Source of the DNA: Galbula dea | Lineage: Eukaryota > Chordata > Aves > Piciformes > Galbulidae | Reading direction: 5' to 3' | Assembly (NCBI GenBank): GCA_013399015.1 | Contig: VWZX01010557.1 | Span: 700,224 to 764,223 of the forward strand | DNA length: 64,000 bases | Shown here: positions 1 through 12,587 of the stretch, in pieces | How positions within the stretch are numbered: the first letter of the stretch is position 1 | How the letters are laid out: every line of letters begins with the position of its first letter | The notes under the pieces: generated by a model | The model's input: the letters and a program-made list of their open reading frames with translations, nothing else | Told to the model about the DNA's origin: nothing | The model's database searches: none | Position numbers and translations under genes: made by a program

Positions 1-3000
1 GAATGGTTTTGTAATTATTCATTCTCTGTTAGTAGCAGAGTAGGGAATTACTATAGCTTACTCCCATGTTGTGTTTTAGGTGCCAGTTGGATATGCCTCC
101 TGGCAAGCTTAATTTGTGCACTCTCCTTTTTGTCAAATACCCTGTGCCTTTTCTTAAGATAAACTGCTAATTTTAACAGCTCTGTATCTCTCTTTCTTTT
201 TTTCTCTCTCAGTCTGTCTCTCCCTTCTTTATCCTTCTACTGCTGCTGCTTCCTAGATGTAATCACAAACAACCAAACCTGAGACATTGAAGTGCTAGTA
301 TTCAAAAGCACTGATTAGTTCATGCTAATGAATGAACAATCTAGTAATACGATATTTCACTTGTGCCCTCCTGGTGGTAGCACAAGATAAATCCAATGGT
401 GTCTTTAATTAACTAAAGAGAGCAGAAACAGATCTCTGTGGGTAATAATATTTATGCCCCAAAAGTGAACAAACTAAAGAAAGAGAGGAAATAATGTCAT
501 ACAATTCAGAGAAAAATATAGTTAAATTCTCATGTATTCTGGAAAGTGCATCCATAAAGACATGTACAAGCAAGACACATACCTGTGTGAGACAAAGCAC
601 TAAAATTAAGGTCATCACTGAGGATTTGGAAAAAATATTTTCCTTTTTATAAAAAAGGACAAAGTCAAACTTCTCAGAAAGAAATCTTACATCTTATTGT
701 CTACACAGGGATTGGGTCTTTTTTTTAATCTATAAAATACACAGTATCATATGGTGCCTGAACCTTAATTCAAGTAGCTCAACAACATGAATAAGAAAAT
801 GCCAGGTCCATTTAACTGTGTCCTTTGTCAAATGCCAACAGAGATGGTGACTTTTATAAATATCCCGTAGTTAAAAATATAAAGCACTCTAAGTAGATAA
901 GGCTACATGGGTTGTATTAATGTGAGGTCATTTCATCCATTTATGATTCCTATTCTTTGGCTGGAGATGCACATTTTGTCCTATTCCTTAAAATAGCCTG
1001 TGGGTCTGGAGATTTCTTAGAAAGAAGTTGGCACAGACCTACATCAAAGGAGATCCCAGAAAAAGCATCAGCGTTCCATATTGCTGTGCTAGCTCCAAGG
1101 GGGCCTCGGAAATTTAACTCTATGGGATTTAGAGACACACTCTCAACTGCATAGCCAGAATGTGGACTGTTTCATGGCTTTCCCTCTTGAAACATGAAGA
1201 TTTTCTGATGAATCTGAACAAAGAATCCATGTACAACTTTAAGACTCAGTCATGCACCACCCGGTAGAAAACATTTCTCCAGCAATAAATAGATGAGGCT
1301 GTTGTTACTGAAACCTTCACTTGCACCTGTGAGACTTGTTCTTTCATCAAATTACTTTAGTTTAATTGAGAAATCTATATTCACACAGGGGGCATTAGCA
1401 TGCTGGGATTAAAATGATGAGTGTTTCCACAGGCCTATCTATTAGTATGATGGACTGAAGATTGAATTTTCTTGCAGTTGTGAAACTAAATATAGAAGGA
1501 TGACAATACATCGTATTTGAAATTTGCCTTGACCACACATGCACACCCTGTGAAGTGCTAAGCAGTTCTGACTTTTTGTAGCCTGTCCCCTTCCCACTCT
1601 TGAATTTTTTATGCCACCTTTAGATTGCTAGGTCTTGATATTACTGCAAGGTTGTCTGATTTAGGATTTACAACATTATTGACAGCAGGAAAACACACTC
1701 CCTCTCATATCTCTATAACTCTTCAGATCCTAATGCTGACCATGATCTCATTTCCCATTGCTCAATGTCTAAACCTTGGTGTTTAAGTCGAACAGACATT
1801 TCAGGCTGATATGTAAAAAGATTTGTTAACATTATGAGATCGATTCGCTGCAATCAATCTAAAACAGAGAATACTTCATGACGTGTGTCACTACATCACA
1901 CACACACTGTTGTTTATAAAACCTATGAGGTTTTACAAAGTCCATCATAAAATAACCTCTAAATATAAAAGCAATGAATTGTGCCTATGTAGAAAAAAAA
2001 TTACAAAACACAGAAGGAATTATGAGTAATACTTCAATAGTTATCAGTCCAGATTTGATTTTTCTAACACACCTCATTAGTGTGCCCATTGCCTTAAACT
2101 CTGTTTACCAGCCTCTGCTGTGAGAGGCACAGCATTGTATGACCTCTTCCTGAGAGGTAGGAGTAGGGTTTCCTCTTTGCAGGTCACATGCCCAGCTGAA
2201 TAGTGGGTGAGTAGGGCCTGCCTGGAGGGCCAGAAATGAGCTGTTATGTCTCCAGAAGGCAAATGCCACAGGCAGCAGCTTGGCAGCTCCCTATGTGTCT
2301 GCTGCAATGGGTTTAACAGGGCTGTCCCAGAACTGCACTGTCTCCATACCACCATCATCCCTTTCTGTGTGGACTCTGGGATCTCCAGCTTGACAACCAA
2401 GTTCTTGGAGGATACTTTTCTTGTTCGCTTTTATTTTTGAGAGCCACTGATGTGACTTACAATCAGATCCCAACTAATTCCAGGTTCCATGTTTGTCTCT
2501 CCTTCCTGCACTGTGTCATTCAAGAGGGGCAGCTGCATAAAGGAGGGGGTAGATAAATGGCGGAAAAAAATTATTAAAATGATCAAGCCAAACTTTATGC
2601 ACATTAGTAGTCTACCAATCCCCATTCCCTCCCATCACTGAAGACATAATAACTGAGAAACATCTGATTATCTCTATTTGTATAACTCAAATCATGGTTT
2701 GTTTGAGTTGAAAAAATAACTTCAGTTAAGTGTCATCATTTATCTACATGAATGACATGCACTGTTTGTGTACCTGGAAACTTCTACTTTAAATGCCTCT
2801 TTGAATTTTCCACTGCTCATGCAAAATTATTTCTGTCAATATTTTAATTTTGGTCAAGAAGGGTGGAATCAAAGAAAGACTGACACCCAGGAAAATCGTT
2901 GTCAGCAAACTGATGACTACATACCATAATTAAGAAATAATGTAAATAATGAAGAAGCTTCAGATAAATGCTATTGTATTTTTTGAGTTTAGTGCTAAAG

Positions 3001-3440
3001 AACCAAAGATGAGAAGACATATTAAGAGATAAATATTACAATATTCATCATTGTGTACTACTGTAAGATGTATTATATACATAAATGATCATGTCTGTAA
3101 TCATAAGAATATTAATGCAGCAGCTAATAAATAAAATAAGCACAAAGGACAAGAATATGACCTTAAAATCCTTACTCAGCTGCCCTATTAACTTTCTGAA
3201 CACCACTGAAAGTGTGTGTCAGCTGCTTAAATTAAAGGGAGAGTAATTAAAATTACACAAATAATAGGTGACTGGGGTCAGTTTCCATCACCCTATCTCC
3301 TATATTTCAGAGTATTTTACATTTTTTCCATCAATATGCAATATTAATTTTCCTTACACATCTCTCAGGTATTCTTGGTTTAAAAACAACCTGCCATGAG
3401 AAGCAGAGCTGTTGACTGATAGTCATAGCACAAGTTTTGG
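1..3440. other. Non-coding AT-rich DNA, no gene seen
   Basis: No recognisable exon, RNA gene or mobile element was found here. The longest open frame is 107 codons on the minus strand (2077-2400), overlapped by frames on the other strand and with no known motif. Local features are a pyrimidine-rich tract at about 180-240, a short CA run near 1893-1910, and a less AT-rich patch at 2090-2400. Reading it as intergenic or intronic sequence is an inference from absence of signal. Confidence 0.6.
180..240 (+). repeat. Polypyrimidine tract (CT/T-rich)
   Basis: About 60 bases are nearly all C and T, with TCTCTC and TTTCTTTTTTT blocks. It resembles the tract before a 3' splice site, but no plausible exon follows the AG, so it is called low-complexity sequence. 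Confidence 0.6.
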
Positions 3441-3565
3441 GGCTGGACGCCCTTCTGTGTGACCTGGTCTAGGGAATCCTGCTCTGGCAGAGGGGTTGGA
3501 CTAGAGGATCTTTTGAGGTCCCTTCCAACTCCTAACATTCGGTGATTCTGTGTGATTCTGTGATC
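3441..3565 (+). mobile_element. CR1 LINE 3' end, 5'-truncated
   Basis: This is the last ~125 bases of a CR1 non-LTR retrotransposon. The sequence shows the ORF2-end phrase GTGACCTGGTCTAGGGAATCCTGCT, the 3' UTR core GGTTGGACTAG then ATCTTTTGAGGTCC and CCTTCCAACTCC, and an octamer-like tail (ATTCGGTG, ATTCTGTGTG, ATTCTGTG) at 3537-3562. CR1 copies in birds are usually cut short at the 5' end by incomplete reverse transcription, as here. It shares its core with the copy at 12588-12968, so both likely belong to one subfamily. The tail has diverged from pure ATTCTATG repeats. It is non-coding and immobile. Confidence 0.93.
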
Positions 3566-3825
3566 CCTTCCCACAGTATACCAGATGAGTCAATTTCTCA
3601 GTATCTTTGAGTATCAGTGTACTTTGTCATGTCTCTTTTTAAACAAGCACTTTTAGTAGTAAAAAAGGTAAAGAATAAAGAAAAAATCAAATCTATATTT
3701 CAGAACTATACCTAAGATCCACTTTTCCATGAAGATTACATACAGCAAATGAGCAAAAAAAGTTATACATACTGCTCTCTGGGACATCGAAAGTCACAGG
3801 TAAAATAGAAAGACTTTTGTATTTT

Positions 3826-3861
3826 TACTGTAATAAGAGTAATAATACTAATACTAATACA
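3826..3861 (+). repeat. Imperfect TAA/TAC triplet microsatellite
   Basis: The stretch alternates AATAATACTAATACTAATAC-type units, an imperfect simple repeat. No functional role is implied. Confidence 0.6.
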
Positions 3862-5217
3862 AGATTTGGAAAAGTGAGACTGGGAATTGAACTAGACTAG
3901 ACAAGAGAAACCCAAATGACAGCAGTATCTCCCCACAGGGTCCTGACCAGAAATAGTTCGTTCCTCAGAAAACATTGAGAACCTTCTCTTAATGCCAAAG
4001 CATTTTACAGTCTTTGATGGAAGTTATTGCACAGGTGCATATTATTTAATTAATAACCATGCTGACAATTTATAGGCATCCTAGCATTTTCCATAAAGAA
4101 AGGATTCTGAGGGTATGGTCTAAGCACATAATCAAATGCATGTCTTTAGAAACTCTTGGAGTGCAAGAAATAGCAAGTGAAGCTATTTAGTGCTTAGTAC
4201 TATGTATTGATAAGGTAAAGGGGGAAAGGTCTAACAAAATTATCTGCCTCTTTGATAGGGGCATTCTGCAGCTCACAGTGGCAGAAGGAGAAGAGTGGAA
4301 TGAGCTTGAAGCTTTAGGGAACCCAATGCACAGTTGGGTTTCACAAGTGGTCACACCAGTTCTGTGCCCTTTGCATTGTGGGGACAGTACTGCCCAAAGC
4401 ATTGGGCGTGGGTCCAATCCCCTGTAATAACTATGTGGGTTCACATAAAACATAAAGAAGGAATGGAGATAGGAAGCTATTATTATTGTTAGTGGTGTAA
4501 GTATTTTAAGTCTTTGCAATCTCATATACTGACTTGTTAGAGCTAACAATGGATATTTGCCTAATCTTACTGCTCTCAATCCTACTAAACCTGCTTCATA
4601 GCCCTCTTTGTGTGATGAAGTCCCTTACTGTTTTATAAAATTCACTCTTCATTAAATAATCATAATTATTTTTCCAAATGATCTAGCAGACTTAAAAGTA
4701 GTTGGTTTTCTTCCTCCATAACCTCACCTGTGCAAGCTTCAGGTCAACATTTTTTTTGTTGAAGGGGTGCTATGCTCTGGCTTAGATTTGTATGTGCTCA
4801 TTAAGGCTCTGATTTCAGTGGAAACTCCAGAGACTTGTAGCGAAGTCCTGCTGTTACGACTATTAGTATTGTAGCTCCAGAGAGCGATACAGGACATTTG
4901 CTGTATTAGGCCTGAGGGTAAGTCCAACTCTTTCATCTGGAAGAGGTATTCTGATCAATGGATGAATATGAATGATTCATAAAATCAGCCCTGAATAAGT
5001 AGAAAAGGAATTCTTCTATAATACTGCCATAAGAGTCAGAAAAATATGGGTGAACCTAAGTAGAGGTTGGCAGAATGGGCTTAAGAGTCTGTACCTGCTC
5101 TCACAGACTACAGCTTTTGTCTCGTCCTTCTTCCTTGAGTTGCATAAGGCACAAGTTCATCCAAAGTGGAAGATGTGTGTCAGAAGTTACGCAGAAGAAA
5201 AGGGGACAATATAATAA

Positions 5218-5285
5218 AGCAAAAACAAAGACAATAAAAATAAACCAACAAAAAACCCAAAAAAAGACCCAAACAAACACTCTAA
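5218..5285 (+). repeat. A/C-rich low-complexity tract
   Basis: Nearly seventy bases are dominated by A with scattered C (blocks such as CAACAAAAAACCCAAAAAAAG) and almost no T. It belongs to a set of similar strand-skewed tracts in this window (5.2, 16.3, 42.0, 50.0 and 52.1 kb, with G/T mirror images at 20.8, 34.0, 36.7 and 37.4 kb). It explains the lysine-rich open frame that crosses it. Confidence 0.7.
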
Positions 5286-6074
5286 AAACCAGAACGGTGT
5301 ATATATTTAACATACCACTATTATTTAGCATATTTCCAAGGCTTTGGGCTATGGAAAAATCTACTGAGACCGAAGATCTCCAAAAGAGAACAGTGACAAA
5401 TTTGGCACAAAATAAGACTAGATTAAATCAAATTAAATGGATTAAGCCATTCTGCATATCTCTTCTCTCCTTTGTGGCTCTGAAATTATCCTTTACAAAT
5501 ACCTCTATAGAAATCTTACTGTGGATGATATTGAATTCGGACAGGATTAAGCTGTGCCCCTTAACTAGCCATTAGAGACGATGAGGAGTCGCTCTCTTTT
5601 CGAGAAAACTCAGAAATGTACAATTCTGCCTCATGACAGAAGAGCACAGCAGTTGCTACACACTTCTCTTGCCAGAGCAAAATAAACCTCCCTCCAAATC
5701 ATGCCTTCTCCTCAGGAAATATGTGAGAGGCTAAAATACACTCCCTCCCCATACTTCATACTTTGCACGATGAGAACAATTCAGTATAGACTTGCTGCTG
5801 TGTAGGGTGGCTTCTTGTGAGTTGGGCCTTGGATGTGCATGCCTGGAGGTCATGTAGGGCCATCAGCATCCAGCTTCCTTCTGCACAACCATTCTTCATG
5901 GGTAAAGGCAACAGTGTAATGGTAGGGCACTGACTGACAGATCTTTGGTTATTTTTTTGCTCTACAGGTAAACTTTGAAGGCTTTCCTGAATGTTTAATT
6001 TCTTTCTTCAGGTGTTTCAGTCTTCAGATATTATTTATGGAGGCTAAGTGAGCTAATCCAAAAAAAAAGGTATA

Positions 6075-6090
6075 ACTCTCTCTCTCTCTT
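6075..6090 (+). repeat. (CT)n dinucleotide microsatellite
   Basis: About seven CT units occur in a row after TATAA. It is a short simple repeat. Confidence 0.75.
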
Positions 6091-7364
6091 CTGACTTTTC
6101 CTTTATCCATCTGTTTTCCTTGTATTTTTGTCATTTCTCAGTAATACTGAAGACAGATGGGAAATGTAGTTTTCTACAAAGTCATTACTGGTTAGAATGT
6201 CACTGAACTTCAAAAGACTTTATTGCAGTCCTCCTAGAAATTGTCTCTCTTCAATATTTTCCTAACCACCACCTTTTGGTGATAGCTGAATTTAGGAAGG
6301 AAATTCTCATTTTAAACAGTCTATTTTTACAGCGACTTATCAAATAGTGGCCTTTAGCTGTTGTTCTGTGACAGCCACTCTATTAAAATCCTGATGTAAA
6401 CAAGTGGAGAAGGTGAACCAGAAGTGCAGATATTTGCACAGCATTACTGTCAGGTAAAATTTTAAAGATAGGTTTTATGAACCCATTATTTGCAGTCAAG
6501 GCTTTTGACTACCGCATCTGAAATCATTTAAGTAGACAAAGTGTTTTGTCAAAACATGCTGCTGGGAGTCAGTATGTAGCTTCTTTTTATGTAATCCAGT
6601 TTGGGTTTTTTGTTTGCATGAAAGTGGGATATCTAGCTGGGCAGCAATAGTGGTGCTGCGTATGATCACAATATGGTGACTTTCCAGTGTAATTAATGTT
6701 AAATGCCTTTTGTTTTCATTTAGTGCTTAATGCATGCTTAATTGCAGTGTACATACAGACCTACCAAGAAAGATGCTTGAGGGCTTTTAAATACAAACAA
6801 AAAACCCAAAGATTTTATAGTTCTCAGGAGTCGGAGAAGCATAAGAACATGTTCTGTCTTTAAAAACATGAATCTGCATCCTTTAAAGCTCTGCTTGACA
6901 TAGCATTTGAAAAACATGAGCACTTTAAAGAAGCATAGCTATTGATGGTCTTTCAGCTCTGAGCCCCCTGCGTGGGGTGGTACTGAACAGGACTGCCCTG
7001 TGAGAGCCTGGCATGGCTCTCTGAGCAGTTGTACAAAGGCAGCACTGTTAGAGTAAGGTATGTGCTAGTAAATCTTCCTCAACCTCAGAACACCACCCTG
7101 ACCTTGCTAAGATTGTTGGTGCAGAAGACATCTTTTGAAGAACATAGCCTAAATGTTCACCAATCATTTTCTCACTCACTTAAGAGACTTTCTAGTCTGC
7201 ACGTTTCCAGCTCCTCTACTTCACCTGTAGCAGCAGCAGACACAGAATGTGGTGCAGGAAGTTAACAGGAAGTTCAGTAAACCTGATCCTGTTTTCTGGG
7301 GCTTTCTTGAGTTTATGTGGTCTGTCGTAATTTCATTTGATAACAGCATTTTGGCCAAGCCATA

Positions 7365-7422
7365 CACAGAATCACAGAATACCCTGAGCGAGATGGTACC
7401 CACAAGGATCATTGAGTCCTAC
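7365..7422 (-). mobile_element. CR1 LINE 3' end, minus strand, second subfamily
   Basis: Read on the minus strand, this is a CR1 3' end closing with two ATTCTGTG octamers (complement of 7365-7380). Next to the octamers the plus strand reads CCCTGAG, then ACCCACAAGGATCATTGAGTCCTACT, the reverse complement of a familiar avian CR1 3' end that says GTTGGACTCGATGATCCTTGTGGGT. This differs from the TTTTGAGGTCCCTTCC wording of the copies at 3.4 and 12.6 kb, so it is another subfamily. Only ~58 bases remain. A 62-codon open frame spanning it (7249-7437) is incidental. Confidence 0.85.
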
Positions 7423-8531
7423 TTCAATACCTTATAGTGTTTTTCATCTTCATTTTGAACAGAACCAGCACTTCCCAAATGTACTTTGAGAAAGCTGGGA
7501 AAAGATGGAACTGTAGCTGTTACAAATGTAATTTCCAAACATACTTTACTTAGCTACTACTGTCAATAGAAACAGTGATGACAAGAGGAGAAGAAGGCAT
7601 TTATTTTCTCACACAGTATTAACATACCACTTTGATGTACCTTGTGTACTATTGCATGTACTTTATAGTTTGAGAATGTCTAATCAAATAAAACACATAG
7701 TGAACAGTGAGCTAGCCAGTATGAAAGCCACAGGACATGGAGACCAGACCTTCTCCATTAGCATACTGCCAGAACACTAGTAGATAGATGGAGAAATCTG
7801 AGGAGACATGAGAGAAAGGAATCATTTACCTGACAGTGGCAATGTTGAGTGTAAGGAAAGAAAGATAAGCAGAAAAAAAGTTTTCAGATAAAAGGACAAT
7901 AACTTGGTTCAGTAAGATTATAATTCTTTTAGTAAGTCCTTTCCATCTATCTCTTCCTTTTAGAACTTCATTTTGATCTACTACACATCAAAGCCAGACG
8001 AAGTGTGTAAAATGCTTAGGCATCCTTTGCCCAGACATAATCCTACATCTCTGCACATAAATCAGATCATTAAATTAGTTATTACATAGGACAGGGATTG
8101 AGAAAGCTAACAAAAGAAAGAAATCACTATTATATGTTACTATGAGCTTTCCTACACAACCATGTAATGCCACTGTAGCTGCATCAGTTAAAGTGATTAG
8201 AATGGTCTTCTACTGTGTATACAATTTATTTGAAGATAATTCCTAATTTAACGTAACATATCCCTGCAAAACTGGTTCTTTTATAGCAGTACACCCCAGA
8301 CTAATATTGTGATAGGTCTCCAAAAACCTCTTCTGTGCATCACTTGAGCCACACAGATGTAATTTTCATGTATTAGTGGTTCCAGACGTCAGTCCAGTAC
8401 TCCCTTCCTTTCAAAGTTAGCCCTGGTTGTGCCATTTAATCTGCACTGTTTTCTAAGACAAGTACTTGAGGCAGTAGGACCACTGGTAGTAATCCAGCCT
8501 CAAGTTGCATTCTGCCACAGCTGAAATGTGG

Positions 8532-8573
8532 ATGGCATGATACGAGCTCTGAAATGGCATGATACCAGCTCTG
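8532..8573 (+). repeat. Short tandem duplication, period 22
   Basis: The phrase ATGGCATGATACGAGCTCTG at 8532-8551 recurs from 8554 as ATGGCATGATACCAGCTCTG with one substitution. Two copies side by side suggest replication slippage or a small local duplication. Confidence 0.85.
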
Positions 8574-9558
8574 TTTGGCCCTGATCCATCAAAGCACTTA
8601 CACACTTGTTTAACTTAAAGTATATGAGTAATCCCATAGAAGACGAAATGATAAATTCTTTGAACCTCTGCCTGTGAAAACAGAAGGGAACATCTAAACA
8701 TCTTCTCTGACCTCCTGTGTACCACAGAATTTTTGGAATGACAGGACCTTCTGGCTTCATGGTCTCACTGAAATTTTACACAGAACTGTTTTTCACCAAC
8801 CAGTCCTTTCAGTGTAATTGTTTTCTATGACAAGTGCAATCTCCTTTAAGTTCCCACATACATTCTCTGTTGTTCCTCAGTGTATGATCTTACCTTCACC
8901 AAAATACTTTGATTGTGCCCTACTTAATTGTGCCCAAAGTACCCTGTAACAGTTTTCATTTTTCCTTCACCTGTTATTTATATGCTCTGTTTGCAGTCTT
9001 AGTATTTTCTACAACTTATTGGGACTCTTTTCTTCCACATCATGAATTAAGGTATCAAAGACAATAAAATTAACACACTAGAAACGTCCATATTCAGAGG
9101 ATGATCTAGCATTTCCAACTGTATTTTGAAGCTAATGTTATGTTTAACCCGCTTCATAGGTGGTGCAATGATCTTGTAATATTCAGGTTTTGTAATAAAA
9201 TGTTTGATAATACCAATCAAAGCATTTCACATAGAAACTACCATTTCTTGCTAATATGTATAACATTCTACACTTTTCATCAAAAGACACCAAGTTATTC
9301 TGATGAGATCTAGGTTTCATTAGCCTTTGTTGATTGTCTTAAATTATATCATTCTTCTTGTATAATGTTACAATTTCAATATCACTCTATTATTTGCTTG
9401 TAGTTTCTATATAAAATCATTCACAGAGTTCCAAAGCATTTTATTTTATTATTTAAATAGGTCGAGTTAGAAGTTTGAAGAACTTCTTTGAAAAAGGAGT
9501 CTAGTGACTAAAGATCCACCTTGGGAAGTTAAACTTCTCAGAGGTAAGCAAAGGTTGA

Positions 9559-9606
9559 AAAAAAAAAAATAGAAGGGGAAGAAAAAAAAAAGAAAACAAA
9601 AAGAAG
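9559..9606 (+). repeat. A-rich low-complexity tract
   Basis: Two runs of about ten or more A bases are separated by purine-rich spacers, followed by AAAACAAAAAG. It is a homopurine low-complexity stretch with no sign of being a retroposon tail. Confidence 0.7.
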
Positions 9607-12587
9607 CTGTTTCTGAGGCACTAAAGAACGGATTACAAAGGCTGTTTTAATGAATTAGGAAAAAGGGAGAACAGAGAAAAAAAATCCATTATTAGCGTTG
9701 CTTGGAAAGACTATAGTATAAAGCAGAGGAGGGTTGCTAGGGATGGCAGAAGTGTATTCTAATACTAAAGAAAGATTCCAGGTTGAAAGACTAGTGACAG
9801 AAGGCAGCACACAAGAGTAAGGCACTAGCCTTGTGTAAGCAGTGCTTTTGTGTAACTAAATAGTAATGATAGTTAATCATGGATTTCCACAGGAAGAGCA
9901 GAAGCCTTATCCTACATCATACAGAGTCTGATCTTATGAAATCTATCTGTGCTTATAAGTCTTTTCACCAAATGTTTCAGCTCCCTTTCATGCACCCTAC
10001 TCAGAGATAAATAGGAAGAAATTTTATGACTGGTGCTACTGACAAACACAGGAAAATACTGGAAGTTGGCATGCAAAGGCAGATTCAGCTAAACCTGGTT
10101 TCTGTTTTCCCAAAGAGGAGTACTTTAAAAAGAAGAAGAAGAAAAAAAGTCATCTTCTTTGGAAAAGTACAGTTTTAACAAGATCTTTTCTGTTTGCTCC
10201 ATCCCCCTGTGAGGGTTCAGAGTACTGGAATTTCTGTGGGCCTCTGTTTGAAAATAAGGGGCTAATGAAAAGGTATGTGCATGGCTTGCTACCCTAAACT
10301 AGTCATCCTAGAACATCCTGGGATTTGCCAAAGCACTAAATGACGTTGACATAGGACACTTTAAGCGAAAAGTCACCTTTTATTCTTTGCTTTTCAGTAT
10401 TTAGAAATGTAGCTTCAGCTTCCTTTGTGTTTTTTGTATAAAGGAAATTCATTTTGAATAGAGATGGGTCCATTGCTTTAGGTTTGATCTCAATGGATAC
10501 TGAAGCTGGACTGCTGCGCCTTCCAACTCTTGCAATTTCTGGGGAAAGAGAGGGCAGCAGGGTTTAGATGAAGAGGACAGGAGAATAGTAAAAAAGGAAA
10601 TATTTAACATGGAGAATCTCAGTTGCTGAGAAGAGCAGAGTTAACATAAGGCCTGTTTCTGTGAGGAGTATGTACAATTAGAACTTTCACTAGCACCCTA
10701 CACACTCAAATTTATTTCCAAGTCAACCAAATTCTATGTTGTAGTGAAATCTTCTCATGACCATTTTAACCCATGAATCTATTGTGTGCTCCATGAAGCT
10801 CAACCCATTAGATGACCAGATGTAAGCAGGACATTGCAGACATGTTTCCAGGGAATGTGTACTGTTCTGTGAAGAACCGTGTCCTCAGAGATCACTGGTA
10901 AGATTCCTTTTGCATATAGTAAGATCTGCCTTTGGGTATTTTATAGTCATAATAGTTTTTCAAATACATGGTAGAACCACAAAAAGCCACTGTTATTCAG
11001 GGAAGTTCTGTATGTGCTTAGACACCTTTTTTTTCTCTGCTTTGAATCTATTCCTTCCCAAGTGGTAAAGCATAGTAGGGAATCCTATGATGATAAAAGC
11101 AGTTGATACATTATAAGAACAGAGACCTGTCTTTAGCACATGTATACCTTTAGTTCAATAAACAACGTAGGTCTGTGCCTAATTTTCCACTGAAGCATCT
11201 AATACCAGAACATTTGCAACATAGTACAATGCTTTTTTTTTCAGTTACACTTTTCCTAGGCTATAGTGAAGCTTTTATTTCATTCCAGCACGGAAGGGGG
11301 TGATTTAAACTAAGAGACAGGTTTTTTATCATGCAAATAATTTTCTACTAGGCTCGAATATTTGATATGTAGATAAAGAACATTTATTTATAACATTAAG
11401 AATAACCAAAATCAGACGAGGGATCAGATTCCTGTCATTAATAAAGAAACATATTTATTTTGGGTGCCACAGCAGGCAGAAATACTCTAATTTTTTCTGG
11501 GTACCCTCAGTGAAGTAGGTAACGCTGAGAAATTGCAACGCAAATTCTGATATTGTCCCAAGTTTCCCTGAGGAGTTAAGATATGCTTAACATTTTTTAA
11601 AATGAACAGTGTTTCTGCCTTTGGCTGTGCAGTTGTACAAGTTTGTGAGAGAGTTATTATTTTGTACCTAATGTTAAAATTCATCCTAAAGGTATTGCAT
11701 CATTATTACCTATTGACTGCGGTGAAGGAAAAGACATTTTAAGAAAATCTGTTTCAATGACAGAGCAAAATAAACACTGGAACATATAACTGGTAACTCA
11801 TTAAATAAGAAGTCCACGCTTTTATCTGGCTCTTCAAACACATTTTAGGCACTTCAACAAGATTAGAAAAACACTTTTATGCCAAAAAAGAAACTCCTTT
11901 AATCACTTCTCTTCTAAGAAGATACCTGCATGAAAAGAGGAGAATTAACCTCTCTGCTGCCACTACTCCTTTTACTGCAAAAAAAGCATCTGTAGCATTT
12001 CTAATCCATTTGATTCTGTCAGATGGAAACAGCTATGTTTTCAGAAGCATTAATCATACGGGAAGATATTTTCAAGCATGTATCTTGCTGGGAAATTATT
12101 AGCATACACTAGATCATCATTAGTCTATTCTAATGGAACAGCAAGAGCCCCAGTTTTCCCAAGTACCAGAGACAAGGCCAGTACATCACGTCCTTTATGG
12201 TCCAAGACTACTTTTACTTCTGTAGTTTTATTTACCCTATTGCACCACAGAGAAAGGAAATCACTCAAATACTTCTGGTTGTAATAATTTGAGAGGAAAT
12301 GAAAGCCAGCAAGGAGAGAGGAGGTGAACAAATAAGTTGCCATCAGATGTGCGCATCCCACTGAACAAGGTACAATATAGCTGCTGCAGTATAAGATGAC
12401 AAAATGATTAAATGATGTGGTCAAAACTAGAAACAAAACTATATATATGTAAAAACTTATTACAGCATTGGACACAGTTCCAAAGCCTGAATTGTCCCCA
12501 TAAGTGCTTGTGCAAATACACCCTACAATATAACAAAGGAATGAGAACATACAGCTCTTGGGTGGTTTTGTTGGGAGCTTCTTCTGG

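Larger units (their letters stand above)
3566..7364. other. Non-coding AT-rich DNA, no gene seen
   Basis: No supported gene. It contains the longest Met-started open frame of the window (5075-5575, 166 codons, plus strand), but that frame runs through an A-rich tract, is dominated by Lys, Thr, Gln and Asn, is mirrored by a 76-codon frame on the other strand, and has no recognisable domain. A (CT)n run lies at about 6075-6089 and a short TAA/TAC trinucleotide run near 3826-3861. Confidence 0.55.
7423..12587. other. Non-coding AT-rich DNA, no gene seen
   Basis: No exon, RNA gene or transposon could be supported. It holds a 22-base tandem duplication at 8532-8573, A-rich and GAA-type low-complexity runs at 9559-9606 and 10127-10148, and several open frames under 145 codons. 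The longest (12125-12550, minus, 141 codons) has hydrophobic stretches but no recognisable family, and it ends beside the CR1 insertion. Confidence 0.5.

Noticed and set aside
363..385. CTCF site (CCCTCCTGGTGGTAGCA)
   Set aside because: The TGGTGG half fits, but two or three key positions of the core motif mismatch, so a match cannot be supported.
5075..5575. Longest Met-started open frame, 166 codons
   Set aside because: It crosses an A/C-rich tract, is skewed to Lys, Thr, Gln and Asn, has an overlapping frame on the other strand, and shows no domain, signal or splice context.
9784..9804. miR-7-like GAAAGACTAGTGAC
   Set aside because: Only a ten-base core agrees with mature miR-7, and the flanks do not fold into a precursor hairpin.
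12125..12550. 141-codon minus-strand frame with hydrophobic stretches
   Set aside because: Apparent membrane segments come from T-rich DNA. No family was recognised, and the frame abuts a CR1 insertion without splice signals.
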